A DNA stretch of 64,000 nt. Origin: Hymenobacter fodinae (GTDB lineage: Bacteria > Bacteroidota > Bacteroidia > Cytophagales > Hymenobacteraceae). This document shows, one piece after another, positions 51,189 through 59,393 of this stretch; the stretch's first letter is position 1, and every line of letters begins with the position of its first letter. The stretch spans positions 124,001-188,000 of the forward strand of contig NZ_SRLA01000006.1 of the NCBI RefSeq assembly GCF_004745825.1. The letters run 5' to 3'. The position numbers were made by a program, and so were the translations under genes. Below the pieces are notes generated by a model, which searched no databases, was not told the origin of the DNA, and saw nothing but the letters and a program-made list of their open reading frames with translations.

Positions 51189-52442
51189 CTAGGCCTGGGG
51201 CAAGCTCAGGCGCAGCAGGTTCAGGACGGCCGTAGAGGTATACTCTACGTTGAGCTGGCGCCCCCGGTCGAAACTGAACTGGCGACTCACGGTCTGGTGC
51301 TGGTCGGCGTAGGCGATGCAGATAGTGCCCACGGGCTTGGTGGGCGTGCCGCCGTCGGGCCCGGCAATACCGCTGGTGGCAATGGCCACGTCTACGCCCA
51401 GGCGCTGGCGCAGGCCTTCGGCCATTTCGCGTACGGTAGCTTCGCTCACTGCCCCGTGCTCAGCTAAGGTAGCGGGCTTCACGCCCAGTTCCCGCATCTT
51501 GATATCGTTGCTGTAGGCCACTACGCTCCCTTGGAAGTAGCGGGAGCTGCCGGGTACGCTGCTGAGGCGGTAGGCCACGTAGCCGCCGGTGCAGCTTTCA
51601 GCGGTTCCCACGGTAAGGTCCCGCTCCAGCAGCAGCTGGCCTACGGCCTGCTCCAGTGGCACTTCGCCCACGGCAAAAATCACATCACCAATTCGCTCGC
51701 GCAGGGCCGGCAGCAGGGCTTCCATGCGGCCGCGCAAGTCAGGCTGGCCATCGGCGTAGCCGGAGAGGCGCAGGCGCACTCCGCCTAATGAGGGCAGATA
51801 GGCCAGCTTCACGTTGCTTGGCAGGGCGTTTTCCCAGTCGGCTATCTTCTCCGCCAGGTACGACTCCCCCAAACCTACCGTCTGCACCACTACGTGCTCA
51901 ATGGGCGGGGTCTGGAAGTGCTGCTGCAAGCGGGGCAGCACCTCGTCCTTCATCAGGCCCTTCATCTCAAACGGCACACCCGGCATGGAGACGAAGATGG
52001 TGCCGCGGTCTTCAAACCACATGCCGGGGGCCGTGCCCAGGGCATTGTGCAGCACGGTGCAGTTGCTGGGCACCATGGCTTGCTGACGGTTTACTTCCAG
52101 CATGGGTCGGTTGTAGCGGGCAAAAATGCCTTCCACGTGGCGCAAGGTGGGCTCGTGCATCACCAGCTCAGCCCCGAAGTAGCGGGCCAGCACGTGCTTG
52201 GTGAGGTCGTCTTTAGTGGGGCCCAGGCCACCGGTCATCAGCACCACGTCGGCGCGCTCCCGGGCTAGGTCGAGGGCTGCTACAATTTCATCGGCAAAGT
52301 CGGAAACGCTGGTAATCTGGCGCACGCGCAGGCCCAGCTTACCTAGCTCCTGACCCATAAAGGCGGAGTTGGTGTCGATGACCTGCCCGTAGAGCAGTTC
52401 GTCGCCAATGGTCATTATTTCAACGACGGGAGGAGTCGGCAT
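51189..52442 (-). CDS. cinA: CinA family protein (nicotinamide-nucleotide amidohydrolase)
   Basis: A 417-residue two-domain protein. N-terminal MoaB/Mog-like COG1058 domain (1-165; IMTIGDELLYGQVIDTNSAFM, MTGGLGPTKDDLTK) hydrolyses ADP-ribose-type pyrophosphates, and C-terminal amidohydrolase domain (about 255-415; TVGTAESCTGGYVAYRLSSVPGSSRYFQGS, ATSGIAGPDGGTPTKPVGT) deamidates nicotinamide mononucleotide in NAD recycling. The start at 52442 (MPTPPVVEI) is preferred; extension to a TTG at 52541 would abut the divergent DUF4197 ATG. Its stop is a GGCCTAG motif. Confidence 0.92.
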   Translation of the reverse strand: MPTPPVVEIMTIGDELLYGQVIDTNSAFMGQELGKLGLRVRQITSVSDFADEIVAALDLARERADVVLMTGGLGPTKDDLTKHVLARYFGAELVMHEPTLRHVEGIFARYNRPMLEVNRQQAMVPSNCTVLHNALGTAPGMWFEDRGTIFVSMPGVPFEMKGLMKDEVLPRLQQHFQTPPIEHVVVQTVGLGESYLAEKIADWENALPSNVKLAYLPSLGGVRLRLSGYADGQPDLRGRMEALLPALRERIGDVIFAVGEVPLEQAVGQLLLERDLTVGTAESCTGGYVAYRLSSVPGSSRYFQGSVVAYSNDIKMRELGVKPATLAEHGAVSEATVREMAEGLRQRLGVDVAIATSGIAGPDGGTPTKPVGTICIAYADQHQTVSRQFSFDRGRQLNVEYTSTAVLNLLRLSLPQA

Positions 52443-52541
52443 GAGGAGGGGTGTTAGGATGGGTGCTGGATTTGGCGCAATATTGGCCTCTGGATGAATA
52501 AGACCGCCACGTAGGCCGTCAGGTTTTTCGTCTTTACTCAA

Positions 52542-53375
52542 ATGACCACGTTTCGCACGTTTGCCCTGGGCCTAGGCCTGGCCTTCGCCACTACGCAGCT
52601 GAGCCAGGCTCAGACCAAAACCACCGCTAAAAAAACGACCACTACTACCAAAAAGACCACCACGGGAAAACCGGCGGCCACTAAAACCACGTCAAAAGCA
52701 ACTACAACCAAAACTACTACCACCAAGGCCACCACTCCGGCTCCGGCCCCCGCCCCCGTAGTAGCTCCCATCACCGCCGATGAGGCCGCCAGTGGCCTAC
52801 GCGAAGCCCTGACTCAAGGCGTGGCCCGCGCCATTGATATTGCCGGCTCCGAAAACGGCTTCAACGACAACGCCGACATTCGCATCCCGATGCCGCCCGA
52901 CGCGCAGCTGGTAGCTACCACCCTGCGGGGCCTGCGCATGGGCGCGTTGGTAGATAACTTCGAAGTGGCCCTCAACCACAGCGCCGAAAAGGCGGCTGCG
53001 CAAGCCAAGCCCATTTTCCTGGGCGCGGTGCAAAACTTAAGCTTTCAGGATGCCTTGACGCTGGCGACGTCTCGCCAGACGGACATAGCCACGCAACTGC
53101 TGCGCTCCAGCACCGAAGAGCAGCTCAAGTCGTCGTTTCAGCCCATCATTAAGCAGTCATTGGATCAAACCGGTGCCACCCGTCTCTATGCCGAGATGGT
53201 GAACCGATACAACAAGATTCCACTGATGACACCCATCAGCGCCGAGCTGGTACCCTACGCCACTCAACAGACGGTGAATGGGCTTTTCACTCTGATTGCA
53301 GAAGAAGAGGGGCGCATCCGGTCCCGGCCCGGGTCGCGCAGCACGGAGCTGTTGAAGAAGGTGTTTGGCCGCTAG
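52542..53375 (+). CDS. DUF4197 protein with Lys/Thr-rich linker
   Basis: A 277-residue exported protein. Signal peptide 1-23 (to LSQAQ), then a low-complexity Lys/Thr stretch (about 25-70) and Pro/Ala linker, then the DUF4197 domain (about 78-277): ASGLREALTQGVARAID, IRIPMPPDAQLVATTLRGL, FKxIIxxSLDxxGATRLY-type (FQPIIKQSLDQTGATRLY), VNGLFTLIAEEEGRIR, ELLKKVFGR. Function unknown; mostly helical periplasmic protein. A tandem paralogue follows. Confidence 0.85.
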   Translation: MTTFRTFALGLGLAFATTQLSQAQTKTTAKKTTTTTKKTTTGKPAATKTTSKATTTKTTTTKATTPAPAPAPVVAPITADEAASGLREALTQGVARAIDIAGSENGFNDNADIRIPMPPDAQLVATTLRGLRMGALVDNFEVALNHSAEKAAAQAKPIFLGAVQNLSFQDALTLATSRQTDIATQLLRSSTEEQLKSSFQPIIKQSLDQTGATRLYAEMVNRYNKIPLMTPISAELVPYATQQTVNGLFTLIAEEEGRIRSRPGSRSTELLKKVFGR

Positions 53376-53420
53376 GCCAAGAGCGGCTCAGCTGCTTCTA
53401 ATCATAATAAAAGTTAACGT

Positions 53421-53499
53421 GTCATTCTGAGCCGAGCTAGAATTGGAAGGAAGCCGCTTGGCCACCTCTCCGGTTTATTGCTCGGCTTCAGAATGATAT
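53421..53499. repeat. Intergenic inverted repeat, TCATTCTGAGC family
   Basis: GTCATTCTGAGCCGAG (53421-53436) pairs with CTCGGCTTCAGAATGAT (53481 on) with one bulge; a T-run follows, so it may also act as terminator between the two DUF4197 genes. Confidence 0.65.
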
Positions 53500-53627
53500 T
53501 TTTTTGCTTACCGGCTACTTTTACCGTCGACTTACCCGCTGGGCCATTTACTGCGTAGTTTGGTCCGGTTTCTGCAAAAGCAGGAGTGGCCTACGGGCTG
53601 ATTCCTGCTTTGCTTTTTGCACTCCTT

Positions 53628-54380
53628 ATGAAAAAGATACGTTTGGCGGTCTTGCTAGCAGCCTCGCTGGGGCTGAGCACCGTTGCTTCGGCGCAGCTAA
53701 TAAAGCTCCCAAAAATTGGGGGTATCACCCTGCCCCAGCCTTCTACCAGAACAACTACTAGCACCACCGGCGGCGTCACGAATACGGAAGCTGCTAACGG
53801 GCTGAAAGAGGCCTTAGTGCAGGGCATCAGCAAGGGTGCCGACCAAGCTTCCAAGCAAGATGGCTTTAACCTCAACCGACTTATCCGGATTCCTTTTCCG
53901 CCCGATGCGCAGCGCGTAGCTACCACTCTTCGCTCCATCGGGTTGGGGAGCCAGGTTGATAAGTTTGAGCTGACGCTGAACCGTGGCGCCGAAGACGCCG
54001 CTAAAAGTGCCAAGCCCATCTTTATAGCGGCCATCAAAAGCCTGACCTTCTCTGACGTATGGGGAATTCTGACCGGGGAGAAGGACGCAGCTACCAACTA
54101 CCTCAAGCGCACTACTACCCAACAGCTGACAGTTGCCTTTAAGCCCATCATTCAGCAAAGCCTGGACAAAGTAGGAGCCACCCGCTATTACACCGACCTT
54201 ACTACGCGTTACAACCAGATTCCGCTCGTTAGGCCAGTCCAAACCGACTTGAATCAATACGCCACAGGCAAAGCTATTGATGGCCTCTTTACCCTTATTG
54301 CACAGGAAGAAGCCAACATCCGGGAGAACCCGGTGGCTCGTACTACCGAGTTGCTCAAGCGTGTATTCGGCCGCAAGTAA
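53628..54380 (+). CDS. DUF4197 protein, tandem paralogue
   Basis: A 250-residue exported protein with signal peptide MKKIRLAVLLAASLGLSTVASA. The DUF4197 domain (about 45-250) parallels the preceding gene: ANGLKEALVQGISKGAD, IRIPFPPDAQRVATTLRSIG, FKPIIQQSLDKVGATRYY, IDGLFTLIAQEEANIR, TELLKRVFGRK. It lacks the Lys/Thr linker. Divergence is substantial outside motifs, so the duplication is old. ATG at 53628 matches the signal peptide. Confidence 0.87.
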   Translation: MKKIRLAVLLAASLGLSTVASAQLIKLPKIGGITLPQPSTRTTTSTTGGVTNTEAANGLKEALVQGISKGADQASKQDGFNLNRLIRIPFPPDAQRVATTLRSIGLGSQVDKFELTLNRGAEDAAKSAKPIFIAAIKSLTFSDVWGILTGEKDAATNYLKRTTTQQLTVAFKPIIQQSLDKVGATRYYTDLTTRYNQIPLVRPVQTDLNQYATGKAIDGLFTLIAQEEANIRENPVARTTELLKRVFGRK

Positions 54381-54413
54381 GTTGACGACCATAGTAGCGT
54401 AAAGGCCCAGAAA

Positions 54414-54454
54414 CCAAAAACGCCCCTTGCCAGTCCGGCAAGGGGCGTTTTTGG
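54414..54454. terminator. Bidirectional terminator, 18-bp perfect stem
   Basis: CCAAAAACGCCCCTTGCC (54414-54431) and its exact complement (54437-54454) around AGTCC, with A- and T-tracts; between the convergent DUF4197 and Asp-rich protein genes. Confidence 0.88.
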
Positions 54455-54483
54455 TTGTAAGGAGCTATGGCTAGGCCACTGCC

Positions 54484-54843
54484 TTAGAAGTCGTCGTCAT
54501 CGAAGCTAGAGCGACGGCCATTACGGGAGCTACCATAGCTGTCGTCATCGTCATCATCGTCGTCCGAGAAGTCGTCGTCATCATCGAGGCTGCCATAACC
54601 ACGGCTTCCGTCTGGGTCTTCGGCGGCTTCGGCGGCCGTAAACTCTTCCTCGGTCATGCTGGCAAGGTCTAGGGCTTCATCGTGAGAGGAGCCGGTATCA
54701 CGCCACATCAGGTAATCGGCGTACTTGGCGGAAAGCTGATCTTCGGAACTACCGCGGGTTTTGCTACCGCCGGTTTTCGCGAAGGTATCCAGCTCGTCGT
54801 CATCGTCGAGGAAATCGTCGTCGAGGTCGTCGTATTGTCTCAT
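54484..54843 (-). CDS. Aspartate-rich acidic protein of unknown function
   Basis: A 119-residue, extremely acidic protein. Asp clusters at both ends (DDLDDDFLDDDDELD and DDDDDFSDDDDDDDDSYG) flank a normal-looking centre (QLSAKYADYLMWRDTGSSHDEALDLASMTEEEFTAAEA) that could form two or three helices. It has no Cys, signal peptide or hydrophobic core. The D-tract codons mix GAC and GAT, arguing for selection on protein rather than a simple DNA repeat. Possible roles (metal or nucleic-acid-mimic binding) are speculation. Confidence 0.65.
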   Translation of the reverse strand: MRQYDDLDDDFLDDDDELDTFAKTGGSKTRGSSEDQLSAKYADYLMWRDTGSSHDEALDLASMTEEEFTAAEAAEDPDGSRGYGSLDDDDDFSDDDDDDDDSYGSSRNGRRSSFDDDDF

Positions 54844-55169
54844 GGCCTTGTCAGGGCGTAAGGGTGAAAGTATGCAGTGTAAAAAGATGGTTGCCCCGGC
54901 TGCGAAGATACGTGCACAGCCGTTTAAATGGTTACGGTTGCGTTGCTCAGAAATTCTAAAATAGTGCTTTCACGCCAGAATCAGGCACTTCTAGACGCCG
55001 ATATATTTCCAAAAGCGGCACTAGGAAGATGCTGTTTGACAGTCAAGCGGCCCCAGTAGCAAGCAGGTATTAGACTATACCTAAGCACGACCATAGCACT
55101 GATACATGCGCTTGCCTGCGCGCGCTTAAGGTCAAGAGTGGGTGTGCCGAGAGCTCCTTGCCGGAGCTG
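54844..55169. other. Intergenic region, no feature seen
   Basis: About 326 bases between the Asp-rich protein gene and the 3' end of the ABC ATPase gene. A weak TACTTTCA box (minus strand, 54865-54872) precedes the Asp-rich gene; otherwise I see no gene, repeat or strong hairpin. Confidence 0.5.
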
Positions 55170-55802
55170 CTACCGCGCCGCTTTGGCCCCAAAATCAGTA
55201 ATCAGAAGCTGGTGTTGACAGAAGTCGTATTCCTCGGGCACGTTACTTGAAACCAATACCGTGCGGCCCGCCAGCGTGGCTTCTACGTGCTCCAGATACC
55301 ACGCCACGCCGCTGCGGTCGAGGTTAGTGGTGGGCTCGTCAAGCAGCAGGAGCGGGGCCTCGGCGTAGAGAGCCAGGGCCAGCTTGAGGCGCTGTTTCAT
55401 CCCGGAAGAAAAATCTCGCACCAACTTATGGCGTGATTTCTCCAGGTACACTAGACTAATAAGCTTTTCGGGGGTAAAGCCTGTCCGCAGAGGCTTGAAA
55501 CGGGTATGAAAATGCAGCAACTCCGTGAGGGTCAGCTCTTCGATTAGCTCCAGATACGGCGCAGCGTAGGCCAGGTAGCCAGGAATTTCTTCCACAGCCA
55601 CTGCTGCTCCCTGATGCTCGTAGGCCACAATACCAGCCGAAGGCAGCAGCTGACCCGATAAGGTGTTGAGTAGCGTGCTTTTACCAGCGCCATTAGGACC
55701 GAGAATGGCGGTAGCAGTACCGGCCCGAAACGTGTGCGTAAGGTCGCGAAATATCCATTCCCGGGCGAAGCGCTTACTCAACCCCGTTACCGTTAGCTGC
55801 AT
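55170..55802 (-). CDS. ABC transporter ATP-binding protein, lone
   Basis: A 210-residue ATPase. Walker A GPNGAGKST, Q-loop region, signature FSSGMKQRLKLALAL (SSGMKQR instead of LSGGQ), Walker B LLLLDEPTTNLD, and His-switch replaced by a Ser/Asn context (VLVSSNVPEEYDF), i.e. the usual switch His is not visible. It is slightly short. No permease gene is adjacent. It follows lpxA with a gap of 95 bases in the same direction. CcmA-like or ABC-2 exporter ATPase is most similar; role unknown. Confidence 0.82.
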   Translation of the reverse strand: MQLTVTGLSKRFAREWIFRDLTHTFRAGTATAILGPNGAGKSTLLNTLSGQLLPSAGIVAYEHQGAAVAVEEIPGYLAYAAPYLELIEELTLTELLHFHTRFKPLRTGFTPEKLISLVYLEKSRHKLVRDFSSGMKQRLKLALALYAEAPLLLLDEPTTNLDRSGVAWYLEHVEATLAGRTVLVSSNVPEEYDFCQHQLLITDFGAKAAR

Positions 55803-55897
55803 TTTCTCTGCGCGTAGAAGTGCGAAACCCAGCGAGTAGAAGTGGCCTAGCATTTAGCTACGCTTGATTTCTACCTGCTGGGCCCGTAAAGAAATTA

Positions 55898-56698
55898 TTA
55901 CTCAGCGCCGTTGTTGCCGTTGCGAGAGTATCCTTTGATAACACCCCGCCCCGAGTTGCGAATGAAGTTTACTACCTCATCCCGCTCCGGCGAAGGGGAA
56001 AGCTCCAACTCAATCTGGTCTAGCGCGGCGGCGTTGTTCAGGCCACTCAGGAACAGCAGACGGTAGAGCTGCTGAATCTCCGCAATCTTCTGGTCGGAAA
56101 AGCCGCGGCGACGTAGGCCTATGCTGTTAATTCCTGAATAGGTGAGGGGCTCACGACCGGCCTTCACGAAGGGTGGTACGTCCTTCCGAATCAATGACCC
56201 GCCCGAAATCATGGCGTGGGGGCCGATGCGCACAAACTGGTGTACCGCCGAAGAACCACCCACAATGGCGTAGTCGCCGATTTCCACGTGGCCAGCCACC
56301 TGCACCGTATTCGCCAGAATACAGTTGTCGCCGATAATGCAGTCGTGAGCAATGTGCACGTAGGCCATCAGCAGGCAGTTGGCGCCTACCACGGTCTTCA
56401 AACGGTCAACGGTGCCACGGTTCACGGTCACGCACTCCCGAATTACGGTGTTGTCGCCGATGTGCACGGTGGTTTTCTCGCCGGCAAACTTCAGGTCCTG
56501 GGGGGTAGCAGCAATTACGGCGCCCGGAAAAATCTTACAGTTCCGGCCAATGCGGGCGCCAGACATAATCGTCACGTTCGGACCAATCCAGGTGCCTTCC
56601 CCGATTTCAACGTCCTTGTCAATGGTCGTGAAGGGCTCAACTACTACGTTTTGCGCAATTTTAGCCTCGGGGTGAATGTAGGCGAGTGGCTGATTCAT
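55898..56698 (-). CDS. lpxA: Acyl-ACP--UDP-N-acetylglucosamine O-acyltransferase
   Basis: First step of lipid A synthesis: transfers 3-hydroxyacyl from ACP to UDP-GlcNAc. The 266-residue protein is a left-handed beta-helix of hexapeptide repeats (IHPEAKIAQNVVVEPFTTI onward), with the catalytic His in AYVHIAHDC, GGSSAVHQFVRIG, and a C-terminal helical domain (SGINSIGLRRRGFSDQKIAEI). ATG at 56698 chosen over a TTG 9 bases upstream. Third gene of the lpxD-lpxC/fabZ-lpxA cluster. Confidence 0.95.
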   Translation of the reverse strand: MNQPLAYIHPEAKIAQNVVVEPFTTIDKDVEIGEGTWIGPNVTIMSGARIGRNCKIFPGAVIAATPQDLKFAGEKTTVHIGDNTVIRECVTVNRGTVDRLKTVVGANCLLMAYVHIAHDCIIGDNCILANTVQVAGHVEIGDYAIVGGSSAVHQFVRIGPHAMISGGSLIRKDVPPFVKAGREPLTYSGINSIGLRRRGFSDQKIAEIQQLYRLLFLSGLNNAAALDQIELELSPSPERDEVVNFIRNSGRGVIKGYSRNGNNGAE

Positions 56699-56707
56699 TC
56701 TATTCAA

Positions 56708-56811
56708 TTAACAATGAATAATGAGCAATGCAGGATGGAGGTATGATGAACTAGCTTCCCGAGGGTGGGAAAACGGGCTCAGACTCCACTTCATTGTTCA
56801 CTGACAGTTAA
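56708..56811. repeat. Weak intergenic inverted repeat
   Basis: TTAACAATGAATAATGAGCAATG (56708 on) and CATTGTTCACTGACAGTTAA (56792 on) are partial complements. The right arm overlaps the lpxC-fabZ stop codon. Related in style to other purine-rich repeats here. Confidence 0.4.
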
Positions 56812-58202
56812 GCGTCTTTCCGGATGATGCTGGCCGACATTTCGGCTTCCATCACCACTTTGCCGTTCACGTAGGCTTTGCCGCTCATTTTGGCAATGCC
56901 TCGCTTCACGGGCGCCGTGAGAGTGCACTTGAAAATGATGGTGTCGCCGGGGATGACCTTGCGGCGGAACCGGCAATTTTCAATGCCCAGGAAGTACGTC
57001 CAGTAGTTTTCGGGGTCGGGTACGGTGTTCAGTACTAAAATCCCGCCAGTTTGGGCCATGGCCTCAATCTGAATCACGCCGGGCATAACTGGGTTGCCCG
57101 GGAAGTGGCCTACAAAGAAGGGCTCGTTCATCGTCACGTTCTTCACGCCAGTAACCGTGTGGGCATCCAGGTGAATGATTTTGTCGATGAGCAGGAAAGG
57201 GTAGCGGTGGGGCAGGGTGGCCGCAATCTGGTTGATGTCCATCACCGGCTGGCGGGATGGGTCGTAGGTTGGGATGGGGCTGCTGTCGGCCTCCATCATT
57301 TTCTTCTTGATGCGCTTGGCAAAGGCCACGTTGGCCGCGTGGCCGGGACGAGCGGCCAGAATCTGACCCTTCAACGGCCGGCCTACCAGGGCTAGGTCAC
57401 CTACAAGGTCAAGGAGTTTGTGGCGAGCGGGCTCATTCTTGTGGCGCAGGTCCACGTTGTTGAGGATGCCTTCCTTCTTCACAGCCACCTTGGGCTTGCC
57501 CAACATGGTGGCCAAGTCGGTCAGCTCACTCTCACTTACCACGCGGTCAACCACCACAATGGCATTGCTCAGGTCGCCGCCTTTGATGAGGTTTTGCTTG
57601 TAGAGGGCCTCCAGCTCGTGCAGGAAGCAGAAAGTGCGCGAGGAGGCAATTTCGCTCTCAAACTGGGAGATATCCGTCAGCGAGGCGTGCTGAGAGCCCA
57701 ATACCGGCGAGTTATAATCTACCATCACCGTGAGGCGATAGTTGTTGAGCGGGAGACCGGCAATTTCTACGGCCCGGGCGTTGTCTACGTACCGTATTTC
57801 GTCGGGAATTTCGAAGTAGTTGCGTAGCGCATTTTGCTCTTCCAAGCCTACTTCACTCAGGGGCTTAATAAACTCATAGCTAGAGCCATCCATGATGGGG
57901 GGCTCAGGGCCATCCAACTGAATCAGCACGTTATCGATTTGCAGGCCTACCAGGGCAGCCAGCGTGTGCTCCACGGTGTTTACGCGGGCGCCGTTCTGCT
58001 CAATGGTGGTACCGCGGGAAAGATCTACCACGTTGTCAACGTCGGCATCCACGATGGGCTGGCCGGGCAAATCAACGCGCTGAAACTTATAGCCGTGGCC
58101 TACGGGAGCGGGGCAGAACGTCATGGTGGCCTGCACGCCGGTATGAAGGCCAATGCCACTCACGGTGACGGGGGCCTTAATCGTATGTTGCTTGTCGTTC
58201 AT
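56808..58202 (-). CDS. lpxC: Bifunctional LpxC deacetylase / FabZ dehydratase
   Basis: A 464-residue fusion typical of Bacteroidota. Residues 1-300: LpxC, the zinc deacetylase committing UDP-acyl-GlcNAc to lipid A (SGIGLHTGVQATMTFCPA, VEHTLAAL with zinc His, IMDGSSYEF, and the second site HKNEPARHKLLDLVGDLAL with catalytic His/Asp). Residues about 318-464: FabZ, 3-hydroxyacyl-ACP dehydratase (LPHRYPFLLIDKI, GHFPGNPVMPGVIQIEAMAQTGG with catalytic His and Glu). Linking the two balances lipid A and phospholipid synthesis. Cluster order is lpxD, lpxC-fabZ, lpxA. Confidence 0.96.
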   Translation of the reverse strand: MNDKQHTIKAPVTVSGIGLHTGVQATMTFCPAPVGHGYKFQRVDLPGQPIVDADVDNVVDLSRGTTIEQNGARVNTVEHTLAALVGLQIDNVLIQLDGPEPPIMDGSSYEFIKPLSEVGLEEQNALRNYFEIPDEIRYVDNARAVEIAGLPLNNYRLTVMVDYNSPVLGSQHASLTDISQFESEIASSRTFCFLHELEALYKQNLIKGGDLSNAIVVVDRVVSESELTDLATMLGKPKVAVKKEGILNNVDLRHKNEPARHKLLDLVGDLALVGRPLKGQILAARPGHAANVAFAKRIKKKMMEADSSPIPTYDPSRQPVMDINQIAATLPHRYPFLLIDKIIHLDAHTVTGVKNVTMNEPFFVGHFPGNPVMPGVIQIEAMAQTGGILVLNTVPDPENYWTYFLGIENCRFRRKVIPGDTIIFKCTLTAPVKRGIAKMSGKAYVNGKVVMEAEMSASIIRKDA

Positions 58203-58262
58203 CTAAAGAAGCTAGAAGCCAGAAGCTCGAGCTAGAAGGTGCTGAAGAGAAGAGGAAAAATG

Positions 58263-58312
58263 AGAAGCTGGAAGCTAGAAGCCATGTGGTTGCCTTCTAG
58301 CTTCCAGCTTCT
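58263..58312. repeat. Intergenic hairpin with 19-bp perfect arms, AAGCTAGAAG units
   Basis: AGAAGCTGGAAGCTAGAAG (58263-58281) and its exact complement (58294-58312). Further AAGCTAGAAG-like units precede it (58209-58240). It lies between lpxD and lpxC-fabZ. Confidence 0.7.
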
Positions 58313-58335
58313 GTCTTCTAACTTCTCGTGCAAAG

Positions 58336-59376
58336 CTAGGACTTTTCCGGTTGAGCCTGCTTACGCGCTAATTCATCAAGGCGGCGCTCCAGCTCGGGCA
58401 GGCGGCGGAAGATGGCATTGGACCGCAGACTGTCGCGGAGGTTAAAGGCGGGGGAGCCCTGTAGCAGCACGCCCTCCTCCTTAATAGACTTGCCCACGCC
58501 CGACTGCGCCGTGACGGTGGTGCGGTTAGCTAGGGTGAGGTGGCCCGCTAGGCCAGTCTGTCCGGCTAGCACGCAGAAGTCGCCGATTTTGGTGGAGCCG
58601 GAAACTCCTGACTGTGAGGCAACCACCGTGTGACGCCCAACTTCCACGTTATGGGCAATCTGCACCAGGTTATCAATCTTAGCACCCTCCCGAATGATGG
58701 TAGAGCCCATAGTAGCGCAGTCGATGGTAGCGTTGGCCCCAATGCTCACGTTATCCTCTAACACCACGTTGCCAATCTGCGGAATGGTGCGGTAGGAGCC
58801 GTCGGGCTGGGGTGCGAAGCCAAAGCCGTCGGAGCCGATTACGGCGCCAGCATGCACCGTGCAACGGGCCCCAATTACGGTTTCGGCGTAGATTTTAGCG
58901 CCGGCGTACAGGATGGTGCCATCCCCGATCTTGCACCGGTCGCCGATATACACGTGAGGGAAAATCACCACATCCTGCCCAATCTCGCAATTCTCTCCAA
59001 TGTAAGAGAAGGCCCCGCGGTAGTGGTTGTCGCCGATGCGGGAGCCAGCGCCCATGTAAGCGGGTTCCTCAACGCCGCGCTTGCCGGTGCGGGTGGCCTG
59101 CTGGTAGAACTCCAGCAGGGTAGTGAAGCTGGTGTAGGGGTCGTCAACGCGGATGAGGGCCGCCTGGGTGGGCTGCTTCAACTCCAGCGTGCGACTTACA
59201 ATAACGGCGGTAGCGCCGGTAGTATAAAGGTAGTGCTCGTACTTCAGGTTCGACAGGAAGGAGAGGGAGCCAGCTTGGGCCTCTTCAATCTTCGCCAGCC
59301 GATCTACGCGCTGGGTGCTGTCACCTTCGACTGCTCCGCGCAGTACTTCTGCTATCTGGCCTACGGTAAATTCCAT
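58336..59376 (-). CDS. lpxD: UDP-3-O-acylglucosamine N-acyltransferase
   Basis: Third step of lipid A synthesis. The 346-residue protein has the N-terminal uridine-binding domain (1-100; LAKIEEAQAGSLSFLSNLKYEHYLYTT), a hexapeptide-repeat helix (about 105-310) with catalytic His in NLVQIAHNVEVG, GSDGFGFA motif (VIGSDGFGFAPQPDGSYRTI), and a C-terminal helix. All hallmarks are present. A perfect -7 box ends four bases before the ATG, suggesting a leaderless or near-leaderless transcript. Confidence 0.96.
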   Translation of the reverse strand: MEFTVGQIAEVLRGAVEGDSTQRVDRLAKIEEAQAGSLSFLSNLKYEHYLYTTGATAVIVSRTLELKQPTQAALIRVDDPYTSFTTLLEFYQQATRTGKRGVEEPAYMGAGSRIGDNHYRGAFSYIGENCEIGQDVVIFPHVYIGDRCKIGDGTILYAGAKIYAETVIGARCTVHAGAVIGSDGFGFAPQPDGSYRTIPQIGNVVLEDNVSIGANATIDCATMGSTIIREGAKIDNLVQIAHNVEVGRHTVVASQSGVSGSTKIGDFCVLAGQTGLAGHLTLANRTTVTAQSGVGKSIKEEGVLLQGSPAFNLRDSLRSNAIFRRLPELERRLDELARKQAQPEKS

Positions 59377-59380
59377 CGGG

Positions 59381-59388
59381 CAAAAGTA
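59381..59388 (-). promoter_or_regulatory. Putative -7 box TACTTTTG immediately upstream of lpxD
   Basis: Exact TAnnTTTG match on the minus strand, ending 4 bases before the ATG (59374-59376). With a start site about 5-8 bases downstream the transcript would begin at or near the start codon. Confidence 0.45.
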
Positions 59389-59393
59389 GGGAA

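Noticed and set aside
54540..54590. GTC/ATC trinucleotide run as an unstable repeat
   Set aside because: It is interrupted and encodes Asp with mixed codons; better explained as an acidic protein tract.
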